Assembly: GCF_003065425.1 (NCBI RefSeq)
Contig: NZ_CP026949.1
Location: 1,922,001-1,986,000 of the forward strand
Reading direction: 5' to 3'
Length of the DNA: 64,000 nucleotides
Source: Mycetocola zhujimingii
GTDB lineage: Bacteria > Actinomycetota > Actinomycetes > Actinomycetales > Microbacteriaceae
A program made the translations under genes and the position numbers. Every line of letters begins with the position of its first letter. Within the stretch, counting starts at the first letter, position 1. This document shows, piece after piece, positions 9,706-18,748 of this stretch. Below the pieces are notes generated by a model, which saw nothing but the letters and a program-made list of their open reading frames with translations, had not been told where the DNA came from and made no database searches.

Positions 9706-10827
9706 TCAGTACCTCACTCGCGGGTCGATGAGTGCCGCGATCACGTCGACGATGAAGTTGGTCAGTGCCACGATGACGGCGAGCAGCACGACGATCCCCT
9801 GCACGGCCACGAAGTCGCGGGCCTGCAGGTATTCGCTGAGCTGGAAGCCGAGGCCTTTCCACTCGAACGTGGTCTCGGTGAGGACCGCGCCGCCGAGCAG
9901 AAGGGCGATCTGCAGGCCGATGACGGTGATGATCGGGATGAGGGCCGGGCGGTAGGCGTGCTTGGTCACCAGGCGATACTCGCTGACTCCGCGGGACCGG
10001 CCGGCGTCGACGTAGTCGGTCGACAGCGTTCCGATGACGTTGGTTCGCACGAGCCGAAGGAAGATTCCCGCGGTGAGGAGTCCGAGGGTCAACCCGGGGA
10101 GCACGGCGTGTGCGAGCACATCTCCGATGATGCCCGGGTCTCCGATGCGAAGCGCGTCCCACAGGTAGATTCCCGTTTTGCCCTCGAGGAGCTGCATCTC
10201 GAGTTCGGTGTTCGTTGTTCCCCTGCCCGAGACCGGGAGCACCTTCAGCCAGACCGAGAAGATCAGTTTGAGGAGCATTCCCGCGAAGAACACGGGGGTC
10301 GCGTAAGCGAGGATCGCAAGAACCCGCAGGATGGCATCCGGAGTCTTGTCCCTGAAGTACGCGGCGACCATGCCGAGCGGGATGCCGACGATGAACGCGA
10401 CGATGAGTGCGTAGAACGCGAGCTCGAGCGTGGCTGCACCGTAGGTGAGGAGGACCTCGAGAACCGGCCGGTTATCGCTCAGCGTCGTGCCGAAGTTTCC
10501 GGTGAAGATCTGGCCGAGGTATTCGAGGTACTGCACAAAGATGGGCCGGTCGTATCCGGCGGCGGCGACGCGTTCGGCGAGCTGATCGGCCGTGAGGCGG
10601 TCACCGAGGGCCGCCGTGATGGGGTCACCCGTCGTCCTCATCAGGACGAAGACGAGGGTCACGAGAATGAAGACGGTCGGAATGATGAGGAGGAATCGTA
10701 CGACGAGATAGCGCCAGAATCCTCCGCCGGAGGTCTTCCGGGAATTCGTGGGCGCCGACGGAGGAACGGGAGTGGGTTTTCCGTTCGTCGCCGGGATGGT
10801 GAGGGAACTCAGGGGTCGACCTGCCAA
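9706..10827 (-). CDS. ABC transporter permease, DppB/OppB type
   Basis: 373-aa permease. After a 35-residue Pro/Ser/Thr-rich N-terminus comes the DppB core: FLLIIPTVFILVTLVFVLMR, then GDPITAALG and the EAA loop DYVDAGRSRGVSEYRL. It ends LIDPRVRY, as is usual in the family. No convincing ribosome site precedes the ATG; instead a 14-bp hairpin ends 10 nt upstream. Either translation is reinitiated from the binding-protein message or expression is kept low relative to the binding protein. Confidence 0.93.
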   Translation of the reverse strand: MAGRPLSSLTIPATNGKPTPVPPSAPTNSRKTSGGGFWRYLVVRFLLIIPTVFILVTLVFVLMRTTGDPITAALGDRLTADQLAERVAAAGYDRPIFVQYLEYLGQIFTGNFGTTLSDNRPVLEVLLTYGAATLELAFYALIVAFIVGIPLGMVAAYFRDKTPDAILRVLAILAYATPVFFAGMLLKLIFSVWLKVLPVSGRGTTNTELEMQLLEGKTGIYLWDALRIGDPGIIGDVLAHAVLPGLTLGLLTAGIFLRLVRTNVIGTLSTDYVDAGRSRGVSEYRLVTKHAYRPALIPIITVIGLQIALLLGGAVLTETTFEWKGLGFQLSEYLQARDFVAVQGIVVLLAVIVALTNFIVDVIAALIDPRVRY

Positions 10828-10837
10828 TCGAAAAGGG

Positions 10838-10871
10838 TGCAGGGCGACCGGACGGAACCGGTCGCCCTGCA
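10838..10871 (-). terminator. Strong hairpin between binding-protein and permease genes
   Basis: Positions 10838-10851 and 10858-10871 form a perfect 14-bp stem with a 6-nt loop. On the minus strand it is followed by CCCTTTTCG, so it resembles a leaky intrinsic terminator or an mRNA-stabilising 3' structure. It lies 30 nt after the binding-protein stop and 10 nt before the permease ATG. This is a common way to make the binding protein more abundant than the membrane complex. Confidence 0.7.
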
Positions 10872-10901
10872 GTGTGTGCCGAAGAAGACCTCGGCGGTGT
10901 G

Positions 10902-12530
10902 TTACTTGCTCAGTGGTGCGTAGCGGAACTTGAACGACGCGTCGAGCGTGACTCCGTCGACGTCAGAACCGGATACGGCCACCTGGGCGCCCTGAAGGTA
11001 GGGAACCGTTGACAGGTCAGCGCCTACCTTGGCCTGGATCTGCTCGAAGATCGCCGAGCGCTCGTCCGGGTCGACAGTCGTCGCCGACGAGAGGATCAGG
11101 TCGTTGACTTCCTGGTTGTCGTAGTGGTTGGCGAGGAAGTTCTCCTGGAGGAAGAACGGCGTCAGGTAGTTGTCACCGTCGGAGTAGTCCGGGAACCAGC
11201 CGAGCTGGTACGCCGGGTACACATCGGTCGTGCGGTCCTCCGAGTACTGCACCCACTCGGTGGTCTGCAGGTTGACCGTGAACAGGCCTGACGCCTCGAG
11301 CTGAGACTTGATCAGCGCGTACTCGTCACCGGACGACGGTCCGTAGTGGTCGTTCGAGTACTGCAGGTTCAGTTCGACCGGCGTTGTAATGCCGACAGCT
11401 TCGAGCCGCTCGGTGGCCTTCTCCTCAGAGGGAGCTCCGTTGCCGTCGCCGTAGAGATCCTTGAGGATCGTCGTCGCGCCCGTCAGGCCCTCCGGCATGA
11501 ACGAGTACAGGGGCGTGTACGTGCCCTTGTAGACCTCTTCCGCGATCTCCTCGCGGTCGATGAGGTCAGCAACGGCCTGGCGAACAGCGAGTGCCTTTGC
11601 CGGGTCAGCCTCAGCGGTCGTTGCGCCGAACGGCTGCGTGTTGAAGTTGAAGACGATGTAGCGGATCTCACCACCGGGTCCCTGGTGGACCGTGACGTCG
11701 TCGTTGCCCTCGAGGTCTGCGGTGTCCGTTGCGCTGAGGCTGCGGAACGCCACGTCGATGTCACCCTCCTGGACGGCCAGTTTGAGGTTCGAGGACTCCG
11801 CGTAGTACTTGACGTTGACGGTCTCTGTCTCTGCGTCGCCGAGGAGACCCTGGTAGTCGGGGTTCGCCTTGTATGAGATCAGGTTGTTGAAGTCGTAGCT
11901 CGCGATCGTGTACTGGCCGGCAAACGCCTCACCGTCCACGATCTCGTCGTCTGGTGTCAGCGCGTCAGCGGCGAACACCTCTTCGTCGACGATCGGCCCT
12001 GCGGGGCTCGACAGGATCTGCGCGAAGACCTGGTCGTTCTCCTGCTTGAGGTTGAACACGGCGGTGAGCTCGTCAGGGGTCTCGACGCTGTCGAGGTTGT
12101 AGAGAAGCGACGACGGACCGTTGTCATCGGCGATGGCGAGCTGACGGTCGAACGAGAACTTGACGTCGGATGACGTGAGTTCGTTGCCGTTCGCCCAGGT
12201 GAGTCCCTCCTTCAGCGTCACCGTGTACTGGGTCGGCGACGTGAACTCCGCGGACTCCGCGATGTCCGGCTCGACATCCGGGCTGCCGTACGGGGTGTTC
12301 ATGAGGAACGGGAACACCTGGTTCATGACGGCGAACGACCCGTTGTCGTATGAGCCTGCCGGGTCGAGGGTGGTCACCTTGTCGGTCGTACCGACGGTGA
12401 TGGCGTCTCCCCCTGAGCCCGATGAGTTGTTGCCTGAGGTTCCTGCGCAACCGGAGATTGCGAGGGCAGTGACAGCGAATGCTGCTGTGGCTGTCGCGAT
12501 TCGCTTGCCGTTGGTGGATGCGGATGCCAT
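10902..12530 (-). CDS. Peptide ABC transporter substrate-binding lipoprotein (SBP family 5)
   Basis: 542-aa extracytoplasmic solute-binding protein. The N-terminus is a lipoprotein signal peptide with lipobox ALAISGC near residue 28, followed by a Gly/Ser linker. The family-5 pattern includes DKVTTLDPAGSYDNG, VTLKEGLTWANGNELTSSDVKFSFDR and the late QLGWFPDYSDGDNYLTPFF. Ligands of this family are di- or oligopeptides, sometimes nickel or sugars; which applies cannot be told. The start at 12530 is supported by GGGGAGACGG just upstream and by the signal peptide. It heads the minus-strand transporter operon. Confidence 0.95.
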   Translation of the reverse strand: MASASTNGKRIATATAAFAVTALAISGCAGTSGNNSSGSGGDAITVGTTDKVTTLDPAGSYDNGSFAVMNQVFPFLMNTPYGSPDVEPDIAESAEFTSPTQYTVTLKEGLTWANGNELTSSDVKFSFDRQLAIADDNGPSSLLYNLDSVETPDELTAVFNLKQENDQVFAQILSSPAGPIVDEEVFAADALTPDDEIVDGEAFAGQYTIASYDFNNLISYKANPDYQGLLGDAETETVNVKYYAESSNLKLAVQEGDIDVAFRSLSATDTADLEGNDDVTVHQGPGGEIRYIVFNFNTQPFGATTAEADPAKALAVRQAVADLIDREEIAEEVYKGTYTPLYSFMPEGLTGATTILKDLYGDGNGAPSEEKATERLEAVGITTPVELNLQYSNDHYGPSSGDEYALIKSQLEASGLFTVNLQTTEWVQYSEDRTTDVYPAYQLGWFPDYSDGDNYLTPFFLQENFLANHYDNQEVNDLILSSATTVDPDERSAIFEQIQAKVGADLSTVPYLQGAQVAVSGSDVDGVTLDASFKFRYAPLSK

Positions 12531-12767
12531 ATCCGTCTCCCCTTCTGTGAATGTGCGGACACGACAGCGCAGACGGGTGTCTGCAGCGCCGCAGTGTTTG
12601 GTGTGATCCTTTACTAGCACAGGACGATGCAGGAGGTGAGGCAATGTCCTCTTCAGCACGATGGATTTACACAGTCGCAACATTGGGATGAAGATCCTGC
12701 GACGGATGCCCGGTGGTGGGCGATCCGTTCGAAAAATCATCCGTTCATCAGTTCGAGCGGTTAAACA
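12531..12767 (-). other. Non-coding leader/promoter region of the peptide transporter
   Basis: About 240 bp between the tRNA-Glu terminator and the binding-protein start contain no credible ORF. The region should hold the transporter promoter, but I could not assign clean -35/-10 boxes by eye. The ribosome site GGGGAGACGG ends it. No riboswitch class or clear operator was recognised. Confidence 0.4.
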
Positions 12768-12803
12768 CAAAACCCCCGCAACAGTTACCTGTTACGAGGG
12801 TTT
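12768..12803 (-). terminator. Intrinsic terminator of tRNA-Glu
   Basis: On the minus strand the stem ACCCTCGTAACAG pairs with CTGTTGCGGGGGT (several G-T pairs) around a short loop and is followed by TTTTGTGTTT. It begins about 10 nt after the tRNA 3' end. Confidence 0.8.
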
Positions 12804-12812
12804 GGTGAGTTG

Positions 12813-12885
12813 TGACCCCAACGGGATTTGAACCCGTGCTGCCGCCGTGAGAGGGCGGTGTCCTAGGCCGCTAAACGATGGGGCC
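12813..12885 (-). tRNA. tRNA-Glu (anticodon CTC)
   Basis: A 73-nt cloverleaf: acceptor arm GGCCCCA paired with TGGGGTC, D arm with TTTAGCGGCCTAGGA, anticodon loop CCCTCAC with CTC, and T arm GGGTTCAAATCCC. CCA is not encoded. It reads GAG, the dominant Glu codon in such a genome. An intrinsic terminator follows. Confidence 0.97.
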
Positions 12886-13039
12886 GGAAACAACGTGTTC
12901 GAGTATGGCACACGAATCACACACTTTCAAATTGAGCGGGGAACGAGCGCTTCGGCGCGCAATTGTATGCATCGCAGAGAATATTTCAAGCTCAGCCGGA
13001 CTCTTGCCCCGGAGGGCTGAGACGGTATTAGCTCTGGGT

Positions 13040-13678
13040 ATGAAACTGACAAAGCTGGAACACGCCGCCCTCGTTCTCGAAGAGTCAGGGAGGAAGCTGT
13101 TTGTCGATCCCGGGTCATTCACGACGCCGATTACGGACGGTGCGCAGGCGGATGCCATCGTCGTCACCCACGAACACGCGGACCACTGGACGCCGGAGCA
13201 GCTGGAGCGGATCCGCTCCAAGAGCCCCGATGTCCAGATCTTCGGTCCTGCCGGTTTTGCCAGTGCGGCGTCAGGATTCGACGTCCACGTGGTGAAAGAG
13301 GGCGACAGGGTCGAGGTTGGGCCGTTCGCGCTCGAGTTCTTCGGGTCCAAACACAACGAGATTCATTCTTCGATTCCGATCATCGACAACGTGGGAGTGC
13401 TCATCAACAACAGCGTTTACTACGCCGGTGATTCGTACACGATCCCCGAGGGCGTTGATGTCGACGTGATGGCGGTTCCCGCCGGTGCGCCGTGGCTGAA
13501 GATCGGCGAGGTGATGGATTTTGTTCTCGCGGTGAAGCCACGTCGAACGTTCCCTGCCCACGAGATGGTGCTCGCGAAAGCGGGCAAGGAAATGGCCAAC
13601 GCACGGATCGAGTGGGCGACCACGCAAAACGGAGGGGCGTTCTTCCCCCTTGCCCCTGGCGACACGCTGGACATCTGA
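13040..13678 (+). CDS. MBL-fold metal-dependent hydrolase
   Basis: 212-aa metallo-beta-lactamase fold protein. The metal-binding motif HEHADH is in VVTHEHADHW, further conserved pieces are YYAGDSYTIPEG (metal-bridging Asp) and FPAHEMVLAKAG (distal His). It resembles the UlaG/YtnP-like predicted hydrolases; the substrate is unknown. The ATG at 13040 is favoured because homologous folds begin MKLTKLEHAALVL. Upstream codons of the frame overlap the tRNA-Glu promoter region and read unlike protein. It sits 157 nt upstream of the GH13 gene on the same strand. Confidence 0.88.
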   Translation: MKLTKLEHAALVLEESGRKLFVDPGSFTTPITDGAQADAIVVTHEHADHWTPEQLERIRSKSPDVQIFGPAGFASAASGFDVHVVKEGDRVEVGPFALEFFGSKHNEIHSSIPIIDNVGVLINNSVYYAGDSYTIPEGVDVDVMAVPAGAPWLKIGEVMDFVLAVKPRRTFPAHEMVLAKAGKEMANARIEWATTQNGGAFFPLAPGDTLDI

Positions 13679-13835
13679 CGATTCGCCGCCACGACGGCGC
13701 TCCATACACCACAGCGGTTCGCCACGCCACAGTGCCCCGCGCGTTACCACTCAGCTCTGAATGCGGGGCATACTCGTGCATAGCGGAACGGTCGAGCGCC
13801 GCTCCGCACGCACAGGGCTAGAGGAGCACGCAACG

Positions 13836-16085
13836 ATGACAGACGAACCAGAGATCGAGCCGATCGAGATCACCTACGACGAGGATCGCTACCCGGCTCG
13901 CCCTCAACGGCTCCGTCCACGGTCCAACATGAGGACCAGCAGCATTCGCCGCTCATTCTCTGACCCCCGCTCCGCCGACGCATCGAACCCGTCGTACGTT
14001 GAGTGGCTGATTCGCCAGTCCATGCTCCGTGACGCCGAGGTGCTCGGGCGAGGCCTGTCCGGCCAGCCCAGCATGTGGCGGAACCCCTACGCACGTCCCG
14101 ACGCGCGCCGAGCGATTCAGACGGCATCCGTCTGGTTCACCGCTTACCCGATTTCACTCATCACCGGACACCAGTCCTACCTTGCTGCGCTCGGGGATGA
14201 CGCCCTGTGGGATGCCTTCGAGAAAATCGGCATCACAGCGGTCCACACCGGCCCGGTGAAGCAGGCCGGCGGAATCACCGGTTGGACATCGACGGCAAGC
14301 GTCGACGGCCACTTCGACAGGATCAGCACGCAGATCGACCCAGCCTTCGGCTCGGACGACGAGTTCAGGCAGCTCTCCGACGTCGCTGAGCACCACGGTG
14401 GAAGCGTCATCGACGACATCGTTCCTGGGCACACCGGCAAGGGCGCGGACTTCCGCCTCGCCGAAATGGGTTACAAGGACTACCCCGGGATCTACCACAT
14501 GATCGAGATCCCGGAGGAAGACTGGCACGAACTTCCCGAGGTACCCGACCACCGCGATTCAGTGAACCTCGACCCGGCAACAGAAGCCCGGCTTGCCGAG
14601 CTCGGCTACATCATCGGCCAGCTGCAGCGGGTTATTTTCTACTCCCCGGGCACCAAGGAGACGAACTGGAGCGTCACCGCTCCTGTGCTCGGCCCGGACG
14701 GCCGGACCCGCCGCTGGGTGTACCTGCACTACTTCAAGCAGGGTCAGCCGTCGATCAACTGGCTCGACCCAACATTCGCCGGAATGCGCCTCGTGATCGG
14801 CGACGCGCTGCACTCGCTCGGCGACCTGGGTTCGAGTGCACTCCGCCTTGACGCCAACGGGTTCCTCGGTGTGGAGAAAAGCGCTGAGGGCTCCCCCGCC
14901 TGGTCCGAGGGGCACCCGCTCTCCGAAGCGGCCAACCACGTGATCGCGAGCATGGTCCGCAAGGTCGGCGGGTTCTCCTTCCAGGAGCTCAACCTCACGA
15001 TGGAAGACATCCGCGACACCGGTCGGGTTGGCGCTGACCTGTCGTATGACTTCATCAACAGGCCTGCCTACCAGCACGCTCTGGCGATGGGCGACACCGA
15101 GTTCCTCCGACTGACCCTCCGGACCTCGCTGTCCACCGGTGTTGAGCCGGTCAGCCTTGTCCACGCCATGCAGAACCACGACGAGCTGACCTACGAGCTT
15201 GTCCACTGGGCAACCCTGCACCGCGCTGACCTGTACCCGTTCCGCGATGAAGAGATGACGGGCGCGCAGCTCGCAGAGACCATCAGGGCCGATCTCCTGG
15301 AGAAGCTCACCGGTGAGGCTGCCGACTACAACCTCGTCTTCACGACCAACGGAATCGCCTGCACCACGGCATCCGTCATCGCTGCGGCACAGGGCCTGCC
15401 CACGCTCGACTCGATCACCGATGACCACATCGATGACATCAGGCGTGCGCACCTGGTCCTCGTCATGTTCAACGCATGGCAGCCCGGCGTCTTCGCGCTC
15501 TCCGCGTGGGACCTCCTGGGAATGCTCCCCCTGCCGTCGAGCGAGGTCAAGGACCTCATCGCCGAGGGTGACACCCGCTGGGTGCACCGCGGTGCACACG
15601 ACCTCATGGACGTCGAGCCGGATGCCACGGCATCGAGCTCGGGGATGCCGCGCGGCCGTTCGCTGTACGGCTCACTGCCGACACAGCTCGAGGACGAGAA
15701 TTCCTTCGCCAGCCAGGTGTCGCAAATCCTCTCCGTCCGGTCATCGCTCGGAATCGACGTCGGCACCCAGCTCGACATTCCCGACGTGGCCCACCCCGGA
15801 ATGCTCGTTATGGTCCACCGTCTCGACGGTGGCGACGCGACACTCGAAGATGCGCCTCTCCAGGTGACAGTGCTCAACTTCACCGGCGAGACGATCGAGG
15901 GCACCGTGCGGTCCGAGGCCTTCACTCCGCGTCACGTTGTGTACGACGCACAGACGCGGGAGGAGATCGGTAACGTCGACGACCTCCAGAGCTTCACCGT
16001 TCGCCTCGAGCCGTATGCGGGCCTCTGCCTCCTCGGCCGGGCGCCCGACGAGGAGCAGGTCGACCTCAGCGAGCTCGACGAGTAA
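13836..16085 (+). CDS. Divergent GH13 alpha-amylase-family protein (trehalose-synthase-like)
   Basis: 749-aa cytoplasmic protein with a GH13 (beta/alpha)8 barrel. Region I is DDIVPGHTG. The nucleophile is Asp339 in [13 protein letters not shown], the acid/base is Glu384 in FSFQELNL, and the third acid is Asp449 in MQNHDELT, so the catalytic triad is intact. About 80 basic and Arg-rich N-terminal residues precede the barrel, and the C-terminal beta domain ends with an acidic tail. The order [11 protein letters not shown] then the nucleophile recalls trehalose synthase and sucrose/maltose-active GH13 members, but the exact reaction is not readable. ATG with GAGGAG 9 nt upstream; a terminator-like hairpin follows. 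Confidence 0.82.
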   Translation: MTDEPEIEPIEITYDEDRYPARPQRLRPRSNMRTSSIRRSFSDPRSADASNPSYVEWLIRQSMLRDAEVLGRGLSGQPSMWRNPYARPDARRAIQTASVWFTAYPISLITGHQSYLAALGDDALWDAFEKIGITAVHTGPVKQAGGITGWTSTASVDGHFDRISTQIDPAFGSDDEFRQLSDVAEHHGGSVIDDIVPGHTGKGADFRLAEMGYKDYPGIYHMIEIPEEDWHELPEVPDHRDSVNLDPATEARLAELGYIIGQLQRVIFYSPGTKETNWSVTAPVLGPDGRTRRWVYLHYFKQGQPSINWLDPTFAGMRLVIGDALHSLGDLGSSALRLDANGFLGVEKSAEGSPAWSEGHPLSEAANHVIASMVRKVGGFSFQELNLTMEDIRDTGRVGADLSYDFINRPAYQHALAMGDTEFLRLTLRTSLSTGVEPVSLVHAMQNHDELTYELVHWATLHRADLYPFRDEEMTGAQLAETIRADLLEKLTGEAADYNLVFTTNGIACTTASVIAAAQGLPTLDSITDDHIDDIRRAHLVLVMFNAWQPGVFALSAWDLLGMLPLPSSEVKDLIAEGDTRWVHRGAHDLMDVEPDATASSSGMPRGRSLYGSLPTQLEDENSFASQVSQILSVRSSLGIDVGTQLDIPDVAHPGMLVMVHRLDGGDATLEDAPLQVTVLNFTGETIEGTVRSEAFTPRHVVYDAQTREEIGNVDDLQSFTVRLEPYAGLCLLGRAPDEEQVDLSELDE

Positions 16086-16100
16086 CTCTCCACTCCAGCC

Positions 16101-16137
16101 TCAGGGCACCCCGGCAGACACTGCCGGGGCGCCCTGA
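16101..16137 (+). terminator. Hairpin downstream of the GH13 gene
   Basis: TCAGGGC and ACCCCGGCAG pair with CTGCCGGGG and GCCCTGA around an ACA loop, with one or two bulges. It begins 15 nt after the stop codon. No T-run follows, as is common for actinobacterial terminators. Confidence 0.65.
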
Positions 16138-16144
16138 GCCGTTA

Positions 16145-16275
16145 ACCGACGAAACGGCTGGACGCACTCGCCCCCGCGCCGTGCTCTGATCCCGCCTCTT
16201 GCTCAGTCAGAAACGGCTGGACGCTCTCGCCGCCCCCGTTGCTCGGCCAGAAATGGCGACGCAATCACGGCATTC
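16145..16275. repeat. Three imperfect direct repeats around CAGAAACGGCTGGACGC
   Basis: Units near 16149, 16208 and 16249 share AGAAA(C/T)GGC(TG)GACGC followed by a C/T-rich stretch, and two share the preceding TTGCTC(A/G)G(T/C)C. Spacings are about 59 and 41 nt. The stretch has no ORF and lies between the GH13 terminator and the converging SRPBCC gene. It may be a small dispersed repeat or a decayed sequence. Confidence 0.45.
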
Positions 16276-16351
16276 GTGACCGTTATTGACCGAGCGAGGC
16301 GACGGCATCCGACCGGCGCGAAATCGGCAGACAGCTCGGGCCCGACCGGCG

Positions 16352-16801
16352 CTAGTGGTCGATGGCCGCGAGAAACGCGTTGCGCTGCTCGATCAGCCTT
16401 CGCATATACCTGGCGAGCACGGGCCTTTCGGCCAGGCGGCCAAGGACCCCAAGCGGCGCGGCGAACGAGACCCGGTCAACCATGACCGAGCCCGTTCCGT
16501 GCGGGCTGAACAGGTGCTCGTGCCGGAAGTACCGGAACGGGCCGCGAACCTGCTCGTCGGTGAACGAGTGCGGTGCGCTCATCGCGGTGATTCGACTCGT
16601 CATGCGAAGCGGCAGCCCGAAATGCCAGGCGCGCCACGTCACCTCCTCGGTGAGGCCGATGAGCCCGTCCGTCACACCGCCGACGGCTGTCTCCCGTGAC
16701 CTCGACAGTGAGGCGGTGTGAGCTGTGATGTCGCGGGAGAGATCGAAGAGACGGTCAACGGACAGCACCGACTCCGTGGTGCATTCGAAGGAGACCGGCA
16801 T
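16352..16801 (-). CDS. SRPBCC-family protein (START/polyketide-cyclase fold)
   Basis: 149-aa protein whose pattern fits a ligand-binding SRPBCC fold: a first strand (SFECTTESVLSVDRLFDLSRD), central strands (GLTEEVTWRAWHFG) and a C-terminal helix with RRLIEQRNAFLAA. Such proteins bind small hydrophobic ligands or act as ligand-exchange chaperones; no catalytic residues can be named. The ATG at 16801 is chosen because the fold begins immediately. It lies downstream of the amino acid permease on the same strand, 84 nt away. Confidence 0.75.
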   Translation of the reverse strand: MPVSFECTTESVLSVDRLFDLSRDITAHTASLSRSRETAVGGVTDGLIGLTEEVTWRAWHFGLPLRMTSRITAMSAPHSFTDEQVRGPFRYFRHEHLFSPHGTGSVMVDRVSFAAPLGVLGRLAERPVLARYMRRLIEQRNAFLAAIDH

Positions 16802-16885
16802 GGCGCACAACCTACCAGCAGGCCGCGATCCTCGGGCTCGGAAGCGTCTCGGAGGCGTCGGTGTCTCGCCGACTCCCCCGCTACC

Positions 16886-18286
16886 TCACTGGCGGCTGCG
16901 TTTCCTGGCGGTGTAGATCCGCTCGACCACCCACAGCACAACACCGATGCCGAGGAGCGCGAGGGCGATCCCGTACTGCCCGCCAGGTCGGCCAGAGGTC
17001 CACGGAAGCACCAGGTAGAGGCACGTGATCGCACCGATGACCGGCAGAACCACAGGGGTACGGAAGGTCTTGTGCTCGACGGGCTGTCGCCGGAGTACCA
17101 GGACCGTGACGTTGACGACCGCGAACACGGTGAGCAGGAGGAGCGAGGTAGTGCCACCCAGAAGAGCGACGATGGAGCCCTCGGCATCGAGCGAAACGTA
17201 GACGATGAGGCCAGCCGCGAGCACGCTCGTGAAGAGGATCGCCGCCCACGGAGTGCGGCGTTTCGGCGCCACTTTTGCCAGGAAGGGCGGCAGAACATTC
17301 TGTCTGCTCATGCCGTAGAGCAACCGGCTCGCCATCATCATGTTGATGAGGGCGGTGTTGGCGACCGCGAACATCGAGATGAATGGCAGCAGGGCGTTGA
17401 TCGGGAAGCCGGGAGCTGCGGCCTCGACCGCCGTCACGAGCGGTGTCTCGCTGCCGACGAGGTCTCCGATGGGTACGAGGGCAACAACGGTGATCGACAC
17501 AAGCACGTAGATCACCGCCGCGATGCCGAGTCCGCCCAGCATCATCTTGGGGAAGATGCGGCTCGGATCTTTCGTCTCCTCTGCCATATTCACCGAGTCT
17601 TCGAACCCAACCATCGCGAAGAATGCCAGTGACGTCGCCGTGCTGACCGCGAGCACCACGTTCTTGTCTTCGGGAGTGTCGAAGGCGACAACTTGCGACC
17701 AGTCGGCGTTGCCGCCCGCAATCGCCCACATGCCGATGAGAATGACGAGGAGCAGACCAGACAACTCGACAAGGGTCAGGAGAACGTTGAGCCAGACGCT
17801 TTCGGTAACACCGCGAAGATTGACCACCATGATCAGCAGGATGAACCCGAGCGCGATGAACATGGTCATCACGGTCTCGTCGGGGAGGTTGAAGGCGACA
17901 GCGAGGTTGGCCGCGAACGCACGGGACGCCGTCGAGGCCGAGGTGATACCCGAACTCATCACGATGAAGCACACGATGAAGGTGAAGAAGTGGATGCCGA
18001 ATGCCTTGTGTGTGTACAGCGCAGCACCGGCAGCCTGCGGGAACTTCGTCACGAGTTCCAGATACGAGAACGCGGTGACAGTGGCCACCGCGAACGCGAG
18101 GAGGAAAGGCAGCCACGCCGCGCCACCGACCTCAGCGGCAACCTGGCCGGTGAGCGCGTAGATCCCCGTACCGAGGATGTCGCCGACGATAAAGAGGAGC
18201 AGCAACCCCGGCCCGAGCACTCGCTTGAGTTCCGGTTGCTCCGGTGCGACAGTTTTGACGACTTGCGTCCAGGACGGATCACTCAC
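16886..18286 (-). CDS. APC-superfamily amino acid permease
   Basis: 466-aa transporter with about 12 hydrophobic helices. Helix 1 shows LFIVGDILGTGIYALTGQVA, the unwound GxG motif that binds the amino acid carboxylate. Helix 6 carries SLAFFAMVGFEDSVNMAEETKDPSR, a strong family signature. The substrate is not predictable. GTG start following GAAGGAGG. An SRPBCC gene lies downstream. It may take up a cationic or neutral amino acid by proton symport, as many relatives do. Confidence 0.92.
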   Translation of the reverse strand: MSDPSWTQVVKTVAPEQPELKRVLGPGLLLLFIVGDILGTGIYALTGQVAAEVGGAAWLPFLLAFAVATVTAFSYLELVTKFPQAAGAALYTHKAFGIHFFTFIVCFIVMSSGITSASTASRAFAANLAVAFNLPDETVMTMFIALGFILLIMVVNLRGVTESVWLNVLLTLVELSGLLLVILIGMWAIAGGNADWSQVVAFDTPEDKNVVLAVSTATSLAFFAMVGFEDSVNMAEETKDPSRIFPKMMLGGLGIAAVIYVLVSITVVALVPIGDLVGSETPLVTAVEAAAPGFPINALLPFISMFAVANTALINMMMASRLLYGMSRQNVLPPFLAKVAPKRRTPWAAILFTSVLAAGLIVYVSLDAEGSIVALLGGTTSLLLLTVFAVVNVTVLVLRRQPVEHKTFRTPVVLPVIGAITCLYLVLPWTSGRPGGQYGIALALLGIGVVLWVVERIYTARKRSRQ

Positions 18287-18368
18287 GTTGTGCCTCCTTC
18301 GTCGGGCACCCAGCCGATCACATCGGGCGGTTTACATCAAGCCTTTTTCGTCGAGATGTCGCGAGGCA

Positions 18369-18406
18369 CACCCGCAACCGGTCGATGTTCGAGCCGGTTG
18401 CGGGTG
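18369..18406 (-). terminator. Hairpin terminator after the 58-aa ORF
   Basis: CACCCGCAACCGG (18369-18381) is the perfect inverted complement of CCGGTTGCGGGTG (18394-18406), with a 12-nt loop. It lies 28 nt past the stop of the 58-aa gene on the minus strand and upstream of the permease, which would separate the two transcripts. No T-run. Confidence 0.65.
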
Positions 18407-18433
18407 CGACTGCTGGCGACTATGTCCGTGCGC

Positions 18434-18610
18434 TCACGAGGTCTCTGCCGAATGATCGACCGCCTGGATCAGGGCGTCGACCGCGTTCAGCAGCTCGTGG
18501 ATGGCCTGGCGTTCTATGGAGTCCTCACGCAGTTGTTGAACCGCGAAGGTGGCCGCGTTCGCGTATTTCCGAGCGTCAGCGATGAATGACTCTGATTCGA
18601 AGTCGGTCAT
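18434..18610 (-). CDS. Hypothetical 58-aa protein
   Basis: Small soluble protein starting MTDFESESFIADARKYANAA, acidic and predicted largely helical (FAVQQLREDSIERQAIHELLNAVDALIQAV). Not recognised. The ATG at 18610 has AAGGACT just upstream; the longer reading frame has no ribosome site. It is flanked by its own terminator and may be a monocistronic small gene. A four-helix or coiled-coil partner role is possible, but nothing in the sequence shows it. Confidence 0.6.
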   Translation of the reverse strand: MTDFESESFIADARKYANAATFAVQQLREDSIERQAIHELLNAVDALIQAVDHSAETS

Positions 18611-18748
18611 GGCAGTCCTTTCGCCAGATGTCGTTGAAGAGGTGCACGAAAACGTCATCGGCGATGACGTTCGGCATCACTCTTTCAGCTTCGCGCGCTG
18701 GAACGTAAGGCCCTAGGACCCTGCCGCCCGGGCACCGATGTTCGTGGC

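Noticed and set aside
12878-13039. N-terminal extension of the MBL-fold protein
   Set aside because: The extra codons begin inside the tRNA-Glu gene and precede the normal start of the fold.
16145-16275. CRISPR array
   Set aside because: Only three imperfect units of uneven spacing, no spacers of constant length and no cas genes.
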